64,000 nt of DNA, taken from assembly GCA_029216955.1 (NCBI GenBank), contig JANAVB010044017.1, positions 6,472,002 through 6,536,001 on the forward strand. The letters run 5' to 3'. The position numbers and the translations under genes are program-made. Shown here piece after piece: positions 24,512 to 36,412 of the stretch. Numbering within the stretch: position 1 is the stretch's first letter; every line of letters starts with the position of its first letter. The notes under the pieces were generated by a model. The model did no database searches and was not told the origin of the DNA. It saw only the letters and a list, made by a program, of their open reading frames with translations. This DNA comes from Iris pallida (lineage: Eukaryota > Streptophyta > Magnoliopsida > Asparagales > Iridaceae).

Positions 24512-25560
24512 TGTTGGCCCATTGGTCATGGTCAAACCTGATTTTAATAAATGATCAAACTCTGTCTCGATATCAATGCAAGTCAATTCAGATGTTTACC
24601 TACGACGTTTTGGACACTGCTCAATGATGGATATCCACTATGTTCAAGACCGAAGTTGTTTGCCATTCAGAATGTATTTCCTTCAAAGCAATATAATTTT
24701 TCATTTTATTGAGTCTAGGAATATATTATACACCAAGTCGTATTGGCAAATAGGCTGTCCAGAATCGTTTTTCAAAATCACCCTATCCTTTTAAAAATGA
24801 CCTATATTTTTGAAAAACATCCTTTTTATAAAATGCTTTTGAAGGACTTTTTAAAAAGCCAAAATGATTTTTCTCAAAATCAACTGGCAGAACCCAAGCA
24901 GAACTCAGCCAGAGTTCGGCCAAGCTGAACGTTATATGAACGTTTGATTTTGAACTTGGTCTCCCTTCAGTTGCGGTTTGTTACAAAGAGTTCTGTCCAA
25001 ATTCTGCCCGAATTCTGTCAGAGTTCTGTCTTTGGAAAAACTGTAAATAGAGAAGGATTTCGATCATTTCAAATCACCAATTCACTTTCAATCTCTTCTC
25101 TTTTAAAGATTACATTTCTTACAAAGAGTTCTAAAAGCTTCCATTTTTAAATCCCAAGCCAGTTACAATCCTCTAGTTGATTTGCCAGTATGGTGCAGTC
25201 TAGAAGTTTAGAGCGATTGTAATCAGAGGCTTGATTGAAGAAACAACTCTTCACAATTAAAGTTGGTCGATTTCTTTGTATTAAAGCTCGCGTCTGTAGA
25301 AGTTACAAGGACTTCGTATGAAAACTTGTGGGATTTTCCAATAGTGGATTCAACTGGAAGCTAGAGTTCTTCCGACTGGACTAGTCCTCACAAGAGGGAA
25401 ACCAGTATAAATCTCGGTGTTTGCGTTTTCCTTCTGATTACTCTTTTATTTCTGTCATTTACTTTGTGATTATTATTATATCTGTGTTCTAACTGCTAAC
25501 GAGTTTTTAATTAGTAATATTCCGCTGCCTACTCTATTCACCCCCCCTCTAGAGTATTCT
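24512..25560 (+). repeat. SIRE 3' LTR, first part
   Basis: Starts TGTTGGCCC. Interrupted by the Tekay element after the target ATTCT (25556-25560), and its last 22 bases resume at 35838-35859. Confidence 0.9.
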
Positions 25561-28195
25561 TGTCACCCCCATTTCCTGTATTTCGTATTTGTACTCGTGA
25601 TTTGATTTCGGCACGTATTTTATTTTCTTGACTTGTGGTTCGGGTTCTCGTAAATGGGTTTTGGACCATGGCTTGGTTTTATTTTGTGGAGTTGGTTTGG
25701 TTTGGTTTGGTTCACCATGAGTGGAACACCTTAGCCTATTCTCCACCTCCATTCCATCACAACCACCCTCATTAAAACCCACCAACTTCTTCTCTCTCCT
25801 CCATAACTCCATTAATTTCTTTCAACTTTTTCTTCTTCCTTCTTCCACACAACTCCCCAACCCATAGGCAAGTGCACCTTGCCATCAAATAAGCACCACT
25901 TTTTATTTATTCATTAGCTAGATTAGGCCATGGTGATTAATATTAGAACTTGACATTTTGTGATTTGGAGTCTCCATTGTTCTAGATCTAGGTTTTGACT
26001 ATTTTTGGATTTACATGGTTTTGATCTATTTTGGTTGGATTTTTGTGGGTTTTGATGCTTCCATGTGGAAGAGAATTCAATTTTACTCAAGTTAGACCTT
26101 TGAAAATCTAGATTTGGTTTTGATTTTACCAAGATATGAAGTTTTGAACCTTAGAGTTCTTGGAGTCTTCTTCTCGACCTGGAGAAGAAGACAGCAGCCT
26201 GCGCTCTTTAGCGCAGGGCTGGATTGCGCATTCCCCCTCGGCCAGCGCTCCTTAGCGCAGCGCCGACCGCGCAGCTTGCCCCTTGGCGAACTGCGCTCAA
26301 CCCGAGTGCGCATGGATTCATGTGCAGTCCACTCATGCGCAGTCCACTCATGCGCAATCTGACCCTGCGCCATCCACTCATGCGCAATCTGACCCTGCGC
26401 CATCCACTCATGCGCAATCTGACCCTGCGCCATCCACTCATGCGTAATCTGACCCCTGCGCCAACCAGTTCAGCGCAAGCCGACTCCTGCGCAGCTCACT
26501 CCTGTGCAGTTGGCCCTGGCGCACTTGACTCCTGCGCAACCCGACCCCAGGGACCCTTAAAAATCTGTCCAATCATAGAGATTTGGTTTATTTTTCCTTA
26601 ATCTTGGCTCTTCTATAGCCCTGTATATTGGTATTTTATTAGATATTTTACGCGTATTTTATATCCTTACGCCTTTTGTCATGAACTTGATTTACTTAAT
26701 ATGTTTGGAATGACTATTGTACATGGCATGGCATGACAAGGAACTAGCATAACATGACAGTGACCCGTAGTGGTACACTCCTGACATGACCAACCTGACT
26801 TGATAGTGGCCCGTGGCGGCGCACTCTTGACATGTACTTGACTTGAACTGTACTTGACTTGACTTGACTTGACTTGTAACTTGTAACTTGACTCGTATAA
26901 TCAACTTGACACCGTGGTTGCCCCTGCTTGCTTGCTTGTGCAATCCACTTGTCTTGTCTTGCATCATGTCTAGGACGTGACTTCCTGGGTACCACGGCCA
27001 GGGACTCGCGCTAAATTGGATTAGGCTAATTATTAGATCAAACTAGAACATGGGGAATTCCCAGTCACAGGCAATCTCGTTATCTGGGCGCTTTAATGGA
27101 CTTGTAGCTTGCCGACGAGTAGAGCACATTTCCAGCACACTGTCATGTGTTGCACCCTCTAAGTCACCTAAGGGTACATTTGTCTTCCGGGCAATGTACC
27201 CACCTATAACTCTCAACCCGCGGAAGGATAACTGGATGGTCTGCAGGGCTTGGGACTGGAAATTCTCACTTGCATCTTGTTAGTAATTAGGCTTGTGATA
27301 ACCCTAGTTAGTTAAAGTAGTAAGCCGTAGTACTTGCTTGGCCGATTGTGAATGAATGGTGTCCAGCTCTGTCTAAGTCTTATCTAGCCCCTGTACCTGG
27401 AACTCTTGATCATGATTGTTTTACTTATCTCTAACGATAAATGGGTGGAGACAGTGAGCTATTCAGGCGAAGGGGTACAATCCCGGTCCTTGTTTGGTTT
27501 AAGGATTGTAAGCTGGCTCCCGGAATGGTTCCACGTCCCTAGTCGTTTATCGCCCTGTGTACCTTACTACCTATACTTTCTTTTATTCTTTATGTTCTGA
27601 TATGCTGGCTTTTGTTCTTATTTGTGGCCTCCTTGTGGCACTTGCTCTTTCTGGGGTTTGACCCAGCTGGTTTTGTGTGGCCAGATTTCGGAGCAGCTCC
27701 CGAGGATCTACCAAGCTTCCAGCCCAATGGTGAACACTAGACGGAACCCGGGCTACGAGTGGGTTTTTCCTTTTTGTTTCACCCACTTATATGTAAATTT
27801 ATTCTTTTGAGCGTTTAGCCGACGAGCACCTGTTAGCTCGATGTACTTTACTTACTGTCTGCCTACGGGCTGTAAACATGATTGACAAATCCTAGGGTTG
27901 ATCATGTATGACTTAACTCTTGCTAGTCCTAGCATTTTGTACGACTAGCTTCATGATCAGCTGATATGTAATATTTGGGACGCCTTTTATTGTATATTTG
28001 GTGGTCAAACATCTTGTGATTATATTATTTGCTGGAGATTGAGACAATAGGCTTGACCTTAAGAGACTGCTGGCATGTAGTAAACCCTCATATCTAGACA
28101 GCCGTGACCGTATAGTTGAGATGTATTTTATTTCAATATACGTAGCTGGCTATGTCCGCCCCCGCTCTCCAGTATTCTGGTTCTGGGGCGTGACA
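25561..28195 (+). repeat. Tekay 5' LTR
   Basis: Begins TGTCACCCCCATTTCCTG, ends GGGGCGTGACA. The middle holds a 15-bp GC-rich array and short CTTGA repeats (about 26820-26880). Open frames inside it recur identically in the 3' LTR and are not genes. Confidence 0.93.
26286..26555 (+). repeat. 15-bp TGCGC tandem array in 5' LTR
   Basis: About fifteen degenerate units of TGCGCARTCCACTCA/TGCGCAATCTGACCC. The 3' LTR copy (33950-34195) has one unit fewer in its first part. The array lies in the likely U3/R region. Confidence 0.8.
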
Positions 28196-28377
28196 CGGTT
28201 TAAGTGGTGGCCTATGCAGGTCTTGTCAATCAAGAAATGTGAGGGTTTACCGAATATATGTCTCAATCAATATTCGCCCTTGATCTCTGCTCGTATCTTC
28301 AAATCCTTGAGATTCTTGACCTGATCACATGCTTGTATCATTGATCTGTCCTGGTCCTTTCCTTACTGTTCCATATG
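28196..28377 (+). promoter_or_regulatory. Tekay post-LTR leader with PBS-like motif and hairpin
   Basis: Nine bases after the LTR comes TGGTGGCCTATGCAGGTC (28205), the motif seen also in the LARD and LTR 'C' elements. It is followed by nested inverted repeats ATCAAG (28229)/CTTGAT (28279) and CGAATAT (28251)/ATATTCG (28270). The motif is not the initiator-Met site. Confidence 0.5.
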
Positions 28378-29690
28378 TCGTCTTCTTCAGTGGCATTGCT
28401 CCCGGACCTGCCAACCAGCCAGAGGAAGCTCAACGAGCACCCCAGCGCCAGGAAGATCAAGCTCAGCACTCTGGAGTAGCCTCCCGAGTTATGCTTCCCG
28501 GAGGCTCAGAACCTCCAGTTCAGGCAGCTCCGCCCGTTCAACCAGCTAGACAGGATGAGGGACCTTTGGTAGGGCTTATCAGAGAACTGCTTGCATCCCA
28601 AGATCGTCGAGGCGACGCCTTGCACCAGGAAGTTCATGATGCACTAAACCGAGGAGGTCCCCAAGGGAATCAGGCGGCCAACAGTTTCAAGCGTTTGAAC
28701 CCTCCCTTCTTTGACGGCAGTGAAGATGCGATTGCCGCGGACGCTTGGCTTCAGGATACCGAGGTGGTTCTAGAAGCAGCTAGGACACCTAAAAATGAGA
28801 AGGTGGCGGTGGTACGCCTACAGTTGTTAGACTTAGCTCGCGATTGGTGGACAGCTCAGGCCATAGGATTTGCGGCACCAGTCACTTAGGCGACGTTCAG
28901 AGAGAGGTTCCAGACAAAGTACTTCGATGCGGTAGCACGGTACGACCTGCAGACCAGATTCACCAACTTGAAGCAAGGAGGCAGGACGGTCGATGGCTAT
29001 GCGACCGAGTTTTCCAGGCTGAGTAGGTTCGCCCCCACTTTGGTGGCGATCGAGTTCGATAGGGCTCAGCGGTTCCAGCAAGGGCTGCACTTAGAGATAT
29101 TATTAGCTGTGGAGCAGTTCGAGCACCAGACGTTCGATGCAGTGTTGAAGGCAGCAAGGAGGCATGAGTATACCTCCCGGAGAATTATGGACAGGACCGG
29201 AGGCAGGAAGCGGTCCCACAACCAGATGTACCAATCTTCAGCTCCAGCCCCGGCAGCTAGGGGTATAACCATTGGAACTACGAGGCGGGTGGCCTCAGTG
29301 ACGTCGGTTCAGCATTCGACCCCGACGTACCCGTAGCAGCAGAAGCAGAAGCAGTCTTCCGCGGTGGGATGTTCTCATTGCGGGAAGCCGGGCCATGTAG
29401 TACAGAGTGTCGTAGGGCACAGGGATTGTGCCTGGCTTATGGAAGAGCAGACCACCAGATAGGGACCTGCCCGAATAGGGGAGGTCCATCATCATCCAAC
29501 CTTTCTAGTTCTTCGGTGAGAGGACCAGCCCCAGTTCCAGTCCAGCAACAACAGCAGCAGCAGTCCCCGAGGCCATTGTTGCCTCAGGCCCAGGCCTTTC
29601 AGCAGCAGAACCAGCAGCAGTTCACCTAGGCTCCAGCACAAAACCGATAGAGGGGTTTCCAGCAGAGGGGACCCGCAGCTAGAGGTCAGG
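28378..29690 (+). pseudogene. Tekay gag
   Basis: A Pro/Gln-rich N-terminus is followed by the retrotransposon-gag core (WLQDTEVVLEA at about 28745; FRERFQTKYFDAVARYD at about 28893; VDGYATEFSRLSRFAPTLV at about 28990). The frame carries TAG at 28887-28889 and again at 29334-29336. A knuckle CSHCGKPGHVVQ (about 29370) is disrupted by a frameshift. In the next frame a second, degenerate knuckle CLAYGRADHQIGTC is followed by a Gln-rich tract and TAG at 29627. Gag forms particles and binds RNA; this copy cannot be made whole. Confidence 0.85.
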
Positions 29691-29692
29691 CT

Positions 29693-32600
29693 ATGATGAT
29701 GACCATGGAAGAAGAAGTTGCACCAGGTGAGGTAGTGGCAGGTACTATTCTCGTCAACACTTTTCCAGCATCTGTATTATTTGATTCTGGTGCATTGCAT
29801 TCATTCATGTCTGCACGATTCACGACACGGATAGAATTGGAGCCCGAGTCATTATCAGTGAGGCTCAATATACTTACTGGTAATGGTCTTGTGGGAGTAG
29901 ATCGAGTGTTTTCCCCGTGTCGGATCGTAGTTAGCGGTAGAGAGTTCCCCGCTAGGCTTATAGAGTTCCCTATGGCAGACTATGATGTAGTCCTAGGCAT
30001 GGATTGGTTGAGGAACCATTATGCTAGGATAGACTGCCATGTTGGCAGAGTTGTCTTTAGTATTCCCGGAGAGCCAGAGTTTTCATTTTCCAGAGGCGCC
30101 GTGGAGCCTTCTCTCCCAATATTGCGGATGGCAGTAGCAGCAGTGCAGTTGCCCCGGATAGTTGAAGAGTTTCCAGATGTCTTCCCAGTGGAACTTCCAG
30201 GGATGTCACCAGAGCGGGAGATCGAGTTCACCATCGACTTGATTCCCGGGACAGCACCAGTATCAGAGCGAGTCTACAGAATGGCGCCTTCAGAGTTGGA
30301 GATTTTGTATAAGATGATTGAAGAACTCAGGACCAAGGAATTCATTCATGCAAGTGGATCGCCTTGGGGAGCCCCGATGCTTCTTATGAAAATGAAGGAT
30401 GGTACGTCTAGGCTATGTGTAGATTATCGTACCTTGAACTCAGTGACAATCAAGAACAGATACCCTCTCCCGAGGATAGATGACTTGTTTGATCAACTCA
30501 AGGGGGCTTCAGTTTTTTCGAAGATAGACTTGCGGTCAGGATACCACCAGATCAGAGTCAGAGAGCAGGACATCCCGAAGACGGCGTTCAGATCTAGGTA
30601 CGGGCATTGGGAGTTTCTAGTTATGCCCTTTGGAGCGACCAATGCGCCGGCAGCATTCATGGACCTCATGAACCGTATTTTCATGCCTTACTTGGATCAG
30701 TTTGTGATAGTGTTCCTTGATGACATCCTGGTCTACAGCAAGAGTGAAGCAGAGCATGAGGAGCATCTCATAATCGTCCTTCAGACGCTTAGGGAGCACC
30801 AGTTGTACGCCAAGTTCAGTAAATGCGAGTTCTGGCTCGATCGCATTTCGTACTTGGGTCACATCAATACCCGAAGAGGAGTGGAAGTGGATCCCCAGAA
30901 GATTGTGGCCATCGAGTCTTGGCTAGTACCCAACTCAGTGGCAGAAGTTCGCAGCTTTCTTGGATTAGCCGGCTACTACCGGCGGTTCGTCTCTAATTTT
31001 GCAAGGATTTCAGTGCCTATGACCCAGTTGACCCGCAAGGATGTGTCTTTCGTTTGGACAGCAGAATGTCAGGAATCATTTGAGAAGTTGAAGCGAGGTT
31101 TGATAACGGCTCCCATTCTCACCCTTCCAGATGGGACCGGAGGATTCACAGTTTATTGCGACGCTTCAGGCAGAGGATTGGGATGTGTTTTGATGCAGCA
31201 TGGGAAGGTAATTGCTTATACGTCACGTCAACTCCGTGATCATGAGAAGAATTACCCGACCCACGACTTGGAGCTAGCACCAGTAGTGTTTGCACTTAAG
31301 TTGTGGAGGCACTACTTATACGGAGACAGAGTGGAGATATTTACTGATCATAAGAGCCTGAAGTATGTTTTCACCCAGAAGGATCTTAATATGCGGCAGA
31401 GAAGATGGCTCGAGCTATTGGTGGACTACGATATGGATTTGTAGTATCATCCAGGGAAGGCCAACGTTGTAGCAGATGCATTGAGCCGGACAGCCGGAGT
31501 TTATTTCCTAACGGCGCAATCAGAGCTATTGGCAGATCTTTAGAAGATGGGTATAGAAGTTGTCCTCCCTTCCAATGTGGCCTTGATGGCCAGCCTACAG
31601 ATTCAGTCCACCATAGTTGAGAGGATCCGGACAGCACAGTTAACAGATTCCAAGATTCAGCGGCTCAGAGCAGAGTGCGAGGCAGGAAGAAGGCCAGAGT
31701 TATGTATTCATGAGGATGGTACACTTCGACACGGCACGCGTCTTTGTGTACCCAGTGGAGATATCAGAAAGAAAGTCATGGCAGAGGCTCACAGTTCGCA
31801 GTATTCCATCCACCCAGGCAGCACAAAGATGTACAGAGATATTCGTCAACACTTTTGGTGGAATGGTATGAAGAGAGAGATAGCCCGTATGTCTCTCGAT
31901 GTTTGGTTTGCCAACAGGTCAAGGCTGAACATCAGAGGCCAGCTGGACTTCTTCAACCCTTGCCGATCCCAGAATAGAAATGGGAGCACCTTACCATGGA
32001 TTTCGTGACTGGGTTATCCAGATCTCCGGCAGGCAGAGATGCTATTTGGGTCATTGTGGACAGGCTTACCAAGGTGGCACACTTTCTTCCATTTAGAGTT
32101 GGACAGTCGACGGCACAGCTAGCAGAGATGTATCTCAGGCAGATCGTCAGACTTCACGGAGTGCCAGTCAGCATAGTATCAGACTGGGATACGAGATTTA
32201 CATCGCACTTCTGGCGTAGTCTTCATCAAAGTTTGAGGACTCGTCTCAAGTTCAGCTCAGCGTATCATCCGCAGATAGATGGGCAGTCAGAGCGTACTAT
32301 ACAAACTCTCGAAGATATGTTGCGGTCATGTACCCATGACTTCGGTGGTTCGTGGGAGGATCACCTGCACCTGGTAGAATTCTCGTACAACAATAGTTTC
32401 CAGGCCAGTATCCAGATGGCACCCTTCGAGGCTCTGTATGGCAGGAAGTGCAGATCCCCGTTAGCATGGAACGATGTCGAAGAGAGGCAGATGCTCGGTC
32501 CAGAACTGATTTCTCAGACGGTTGAAGTGGTCAGGAAAGTCAGAGATCACCTCCGAGTTGCTCAGGATCGCCAGCGGCACTGGGCCGATGGTCATCGGCG

Positions 32601-33039
32601 TCCCTTAGAATTTGCCGTCGGTGACCATGTATTCCTTAGGATCTCGCCTACCCGCGGCGTCATTCGTTTTGGCGTACGGGAAAAGCTTAGTCCTAGGTAT
32701 ATAGGGCCGTTCGATATTCTGGAGCGAGTAGGCGATGTGTCATATCGTCTCGCTCTTCCGCCGTCGCTAAGTGAGGTACATGATGTATTCCATGTATCCC
32801 AATTAAGATGGTACATCCCGGACCCGAGCCATATCCTAGATCATTCGAAATTTGTTATTGGTACTAACCTTTCGTATGAGGAGAGGCCCGTGTCTATATT
32901 GGACCGGAGAGAAAAGACGCTTAAGAACAAGACTATTAACTTAGTCCGTGTTGCTTGGGGTCATCACTCTCTAGGTGAGTCAACGTGGGAGTGTGAGGAC
33001 GAAATCCGATCGCGATATCCCTACCTGTTTGACTCGTGA
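29693..33039 (+). pseudogene. Tekay pol: protease, RT, RNase H, integrase with chromodomain-like tail
   Basis: Frame 29693-31444 (583 codons): protease [11 protein letters not shown] (about residue 30), RT with [27 protein letters not shown] and catalytic FLDDILVYS (about 30710-30740), and RNase H with [11 protein letters not shown] and the TDHKSLKY segment. TAG at 31442 and 31541 break it before the integrase. The integrase zinc-binding H2C2 segment is at about 31790-31930, with frameshifts near 31885 and 31980. The core is in frame 31996-33039 (MDFVTGLSRS; SDWDTRFTSHFW; YHPQIDGQSER). The C-terminus (about 32860-33036) has GPFDIL and a chromodomain-like VAWGHHSLGESTWECEDE, which in chromoviruses guides integration to heterochromatin. 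Confidence 0.9.
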
Positions 33040-33179
33040 GGTATAATGTCTTTCTTATGCCTTACGCTTTCCCTTTCCTTGCTTGCATTGTATAATTGTA
33101 TGAATGAACTGCTTAGTGTAGCTTGCCTGTGCTTAGTATAGCTTGTCGTGGCAGTCTCTAGCGCCTTGATTAAATTCCG

Positions 33180-33209
33180 AGGACGGAATTCTTTGAAGGT
33201 GGGTAGAGT
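33180..33209 (+). promoter_or_regulatory. Tekay polypurine tract
   Basis: The block ending GAAGGTGGGTAGAGT sits directly before the 3' LTR start, after the GAGGACGGAATTC block typical of Tekay elements. Confidence 0.8.
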
Positions 33210-35832
33210 TGTCACCCCCATTTCCTGTATTTCGTATTTGTACTCGTGATTTGATTTTGGCACGTATTTTATTTTCTCGACTTGTGGATTTGGGTTCTCG
33301 TAAATGGGTTTTGGACCATGGCTTGGTTTTATTTTGTGGAGTTGGTTTGGTTTGGTTTGGTTCATCATGAGTGGAACACCTTAGCCTATTCTCTACCTCC
33401 ATTCCATCACAACCACCCTCATTAAAACCTACCAACTTTTTCTCTCTCCTCCATAACTCCATTAATTTCTTTCAACTTTTTCTTCTTCCTTCTTCCACAC
33501 AACTCCCCAACCCATAGGCAAGTGCACCTTGCCATCAAATAAGCACCACATTTTATTTGTTCATTAGCTAGATTAGGCCGTGGTGATCAATATTAGAACT
33601 TGACATTTTGTGATTTGGAGTCTCCATTGTTCTAGATCTAGGTTTTGACTATTTTCGGATTTACATGGTTTTGATCTATTTTGGTTGGATTTTTGTAGGT
33701 TTTGATGCTTCTATGTGGAAGAGAATTCAATTTTCCTCAAGTTAGACCTTTGAAAATCTAGATTTGGTTTTGATTTTACCAAGATATAAAGTTTTGAACC
33801 TTAGAGTTCTTGGAGTCTTCTTCTCGGCCTGGAGAAGAAGACAGCAGCCTGCGCTCTTTAGCGCAGGGCTGGATTACGCATTCCCCCTCGGCCAGCACTC
33901 CTTAGCGCAGCGCCGACCGCGCAGCTTGCCCCTTGGTGAACTGTGCTCAACCCCAGTGCGCATGGATTCATGCGCAGTCCACTCATGCGCAATCTGATCC
34001 TGCGCCATCAACTCATGCGCAATCTGACCCTGCACCATCCACTCATGCGCAATCTGACTCTGCGCCATCCACTCATGCGCAATCTGACCCCTGCGCCAAC
34101 CAGTTCAGCGCAAGCCGACTCCTGCGCAGCTCACTCCTGCGCAGTTGGCCCTGGCGCACTTGACTCCTGCGCAACCCGACCCCAGGGACCCTTGCGCAAT
34201 CTGTCCAATCATGGAGATTTGGTTTATTTTTCCTTAATCTTGGCTCTTCTATAGCCCTGTATATTGATATTTTATTAGATATTTTACGCCCATTTTATAT
34301 CCTTACGCCTTTTGTCATGAACTTGATTTACTTAATATGTTTGGAATAACTATTTTACATGGCATGGCATGACAAGGAACTAGCATAACATGACAGTGAC
34401 CCGTAGTGGTGCACTCCTGACATGACCAACCTGACTTGATAGTGGCCCGTGGCGGCGCACTCTTGACATGTACTTGACTTGACCTGTACTTGACCTGACT
34501 TGACTTGACTTGTAACTTGTAACTTGACTCGTATAATCAACTTGACACCGTGGGTGCTCCTGCTTGCTTGCTTGTACAATCCACTTGTCTTGTCTTGCAT
34601 CATGTCTAGGACGTGACTTCCTGGGTACCACGGCCAGGGACTCGCGCTAAATTGGATTAGGCTAATTATTAGATCAAACTAGAACATGGGGAATTCCCAG
34701 TCACAGGCAATCTCGTTATCTGGGCGCTTTAATGGACTTGTAGCTTGCCGACGAGTAGAGCACATTTCCAGCACACTGTCATGTGTTGCACCCTCTAAGT
34801 CACCTAAGGGTACATTTGTCTTCCGGGCAATGTACCCACCTATAACTCTCAACCCGCGGAAGGATAACTGGATGGTCTGCAGGGCTTGGGACTGGAAATT
34901 CTCACTTGCATCTTGTTAGTAATTAGGCTTGTGATAACCCTAGTTAGTTAAAGTAGTAAGCCGTAGTACTTGCTTGGCCGATTGTGAATGAATGGTGTCC
35001 AGCTCTGTCTAAGTCTTGTCTAGCCCCTGTACCTGGAACTCTTGATCATGATTGTTTTACTTATCTCTAACGATAAATGGGTGGAGACAGTGAGCTATTC
35101 AGGCGAAGGGGTACAATCCCGGTCCTTGTTTGGTTTAAGGATTGTAAGCTGGCTCCCGGAATGGTTCCACGTCCCTAGTCGTTTATCGCCCTGTGTACCT
35201 TACTACCTATACTTTCTTTTATTCTTTATGTTCTGATATGCTGGCTTTTGTTCTTATTTGTGGCCTCCTTGTGGCACTTGCTCTTTCTGGGGTTTGACCC
35301 AGCTGGTTTTGTGTGGCCAGATTTCGGAGCAGCTCCCGAGGATCTACCAAGCTTCCAGCCCAATGGTGAACACTAGACGGAACCCGAGCTACGAGTGGGT
35401 TTTCCCTTTTTGTTTCACCCACTTATATGTAAATTTATTCTTTTGAGGCGTTTAGCCGACGAGCACCTGTTAGCTCGATGCACTTTACTTACTGTCTGCC
35501 TACGGGCTGTAAACATGATTGACAAATCCTAGGGTTGATCATGTATGACTTAACTCTTGCTAGTCCTAGCATTTTGTACGACTAGCTTCATGATCAGCTG
35601 ATATGTAATATTTGGGACGCCTTTTATTTTATATTTGGTAGTCAAACATCTTGTGATTATATTATTTGCTGGAGATTGAGACAATAGGCTTGACCTTAAG
35701 AGACTGCTGGCTTGTAGTAAACCCTCATATCTAGACAGCCGTGACCGTATAGTTGAGATGTATTCTATTTCAATATATGTAGCTGGCTATGTCCGCCTCC
35801 GCTCTCCAGTATTCTGGTTCTGGGGCGTGACA
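33210..35832 (+). repeat. Tekay 3' LTR
   Basis: Near-identical to 25561-28195. Followed by TSD ATTCT and the remainder of the SIRE 3' LTR. Confidence 0.93.
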
Positions 35833-35837
35833 ATTCT

Positions 35838-35859
35838 GCTTTACGATTTCGTTCCTACA
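35838..35859 (+). repeat. SIRE 3' LTR, last 22 bases
   Basis: Matches 16975-16996 of the 5' LTR (GCTTTACGATTTCGTTCC with TACA at the end) and is followed by TSD ATTGG, closing the SIRE element. Confidence 0.9.
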
Positions 35860-35864
35860 ATTGG

Positions 35865-36240
35865 CATGCGTGTAGTAGGCTCAAAATAAGTCAAAACTAT
35901 ATATTGGGTCGATTAGGTTGGATCGAAGTCGAGTCCCAAAATAAAATTGAAAGTTTGGTCAAAAATTATGGTTGGTGTGAAATTAGCCCAAGTTGACCGA
36001 AAGTTGTGCGTTGTCAAAAGAATGTAAGAAAATAAGTTTGAGTGGGACATGGTATATCAATATGAACATAAACTTATTTATTTCAGAACACATGAAGGAC
36101 GTTTTGAAAGTTTGGTATTTCTTATGCTCCAAAAATCAAGCTATGAAAAAGTACCTATAGTCATAATTTTAAAAAATTATTTAACAAATAAAAATTATAT
36201 AAAATAAAAAATAAATCCCAAAAAATTAGGGTGCGTATAA
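35865..36240 (-). repeat. LTR 'A', start (U3)
   Basis: The minus-strand LTR starts TATACGCACCC at 36240, just after a Tekay-type PPT, and joins 15933 when SIRE is removed. The segment 15905-15933 plus 35865-35890 matches the reverse complement of 39930-39995 (shared 'gtagtaggctcaaaat'). Confidence 0.55.
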
Positions 36241-36412
36241 TCTACCCACATTAAAAAAATTTCATCATCGAAATTCAAAATAATGGTCACTAATGGAGAG
36301 CCATGCTAACATAACTAACAATATCTCAAGGGGTACAGTACGTAAATACGGTCTCTCCTAATAACTCAAGTAACAATCAATCCTAAACAATTCCTATGCG
36401 ACGTCCATACCA
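36241..36412 (-). other. Remnant of element A interior with PPT
   Basis: On the minus strand, GAATTTCGATGATGAAATTT then GTGGGTAGAT leads into the LTR start: a diverged Tekay-type PPT. No coding DNA remains. Confidence 0.55.

Larger units (their letters stand above)
25561..35832 (+). mobile_element. Tekay-type Ty3/gypsy chromovirus, full length
   Basis: LTRs of 2635 bp (25561-28195) and 2623 bp (33210-35832), both TG...CA, flanked by TSD ATTCT (25556-25560; 35833-35837). Interior order gag, protease, RT, RNase H, integrase with a chromodomain-like tail, then PPT. This order and the tail place it in the Tekay group of chromoviruses. LTR divergence is about 2% by eye. Six in-frame TAG codons and several frameshifts inactivate it. 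Confidence 0.93.
15934..35864 (+). mobile_element. SIRE-type Ty1/copia element with nested Tekay insertion
   Basis: 5' LTR 15939-16996, 3' LTR 24512-25560 continued at 35838-35859, and TSD ATTGG on both sides (15934-15938; 35860-35864). Interior order is PBS, gag, protease, integrase, reverse transcriptase, RNase H, then an extra ORF3 before the PPT. The extra 3' ORF and the RT motif YVDDIIFGST fit the SIRE/Maximus lineage. LTRs differ by about 7% over the first 450 bases, and gag-pol is broken by stops, so it is inactive unless helped in trans. Confidence 0.9.

Noticed and set aside
26340..26460. CRISPR-like regular repeats
   Set aside because: Units are contiguous 15-bp repeats with no unique spacers, in a eukaryotic LTR.
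26092..26601. Repetitive frames (MAQGQIAHEW and LMRNLTLRHP repeats)
   Set aside because: Shadows of the 15-bp LTR array. They recur in the 3' LTR and have no start, promoter or domain support.
27050..27283. 77-codon frame present identically at 34686-34919
   Set aside because: Identity is explained by the two LTRs of one young element. No domain recognised.
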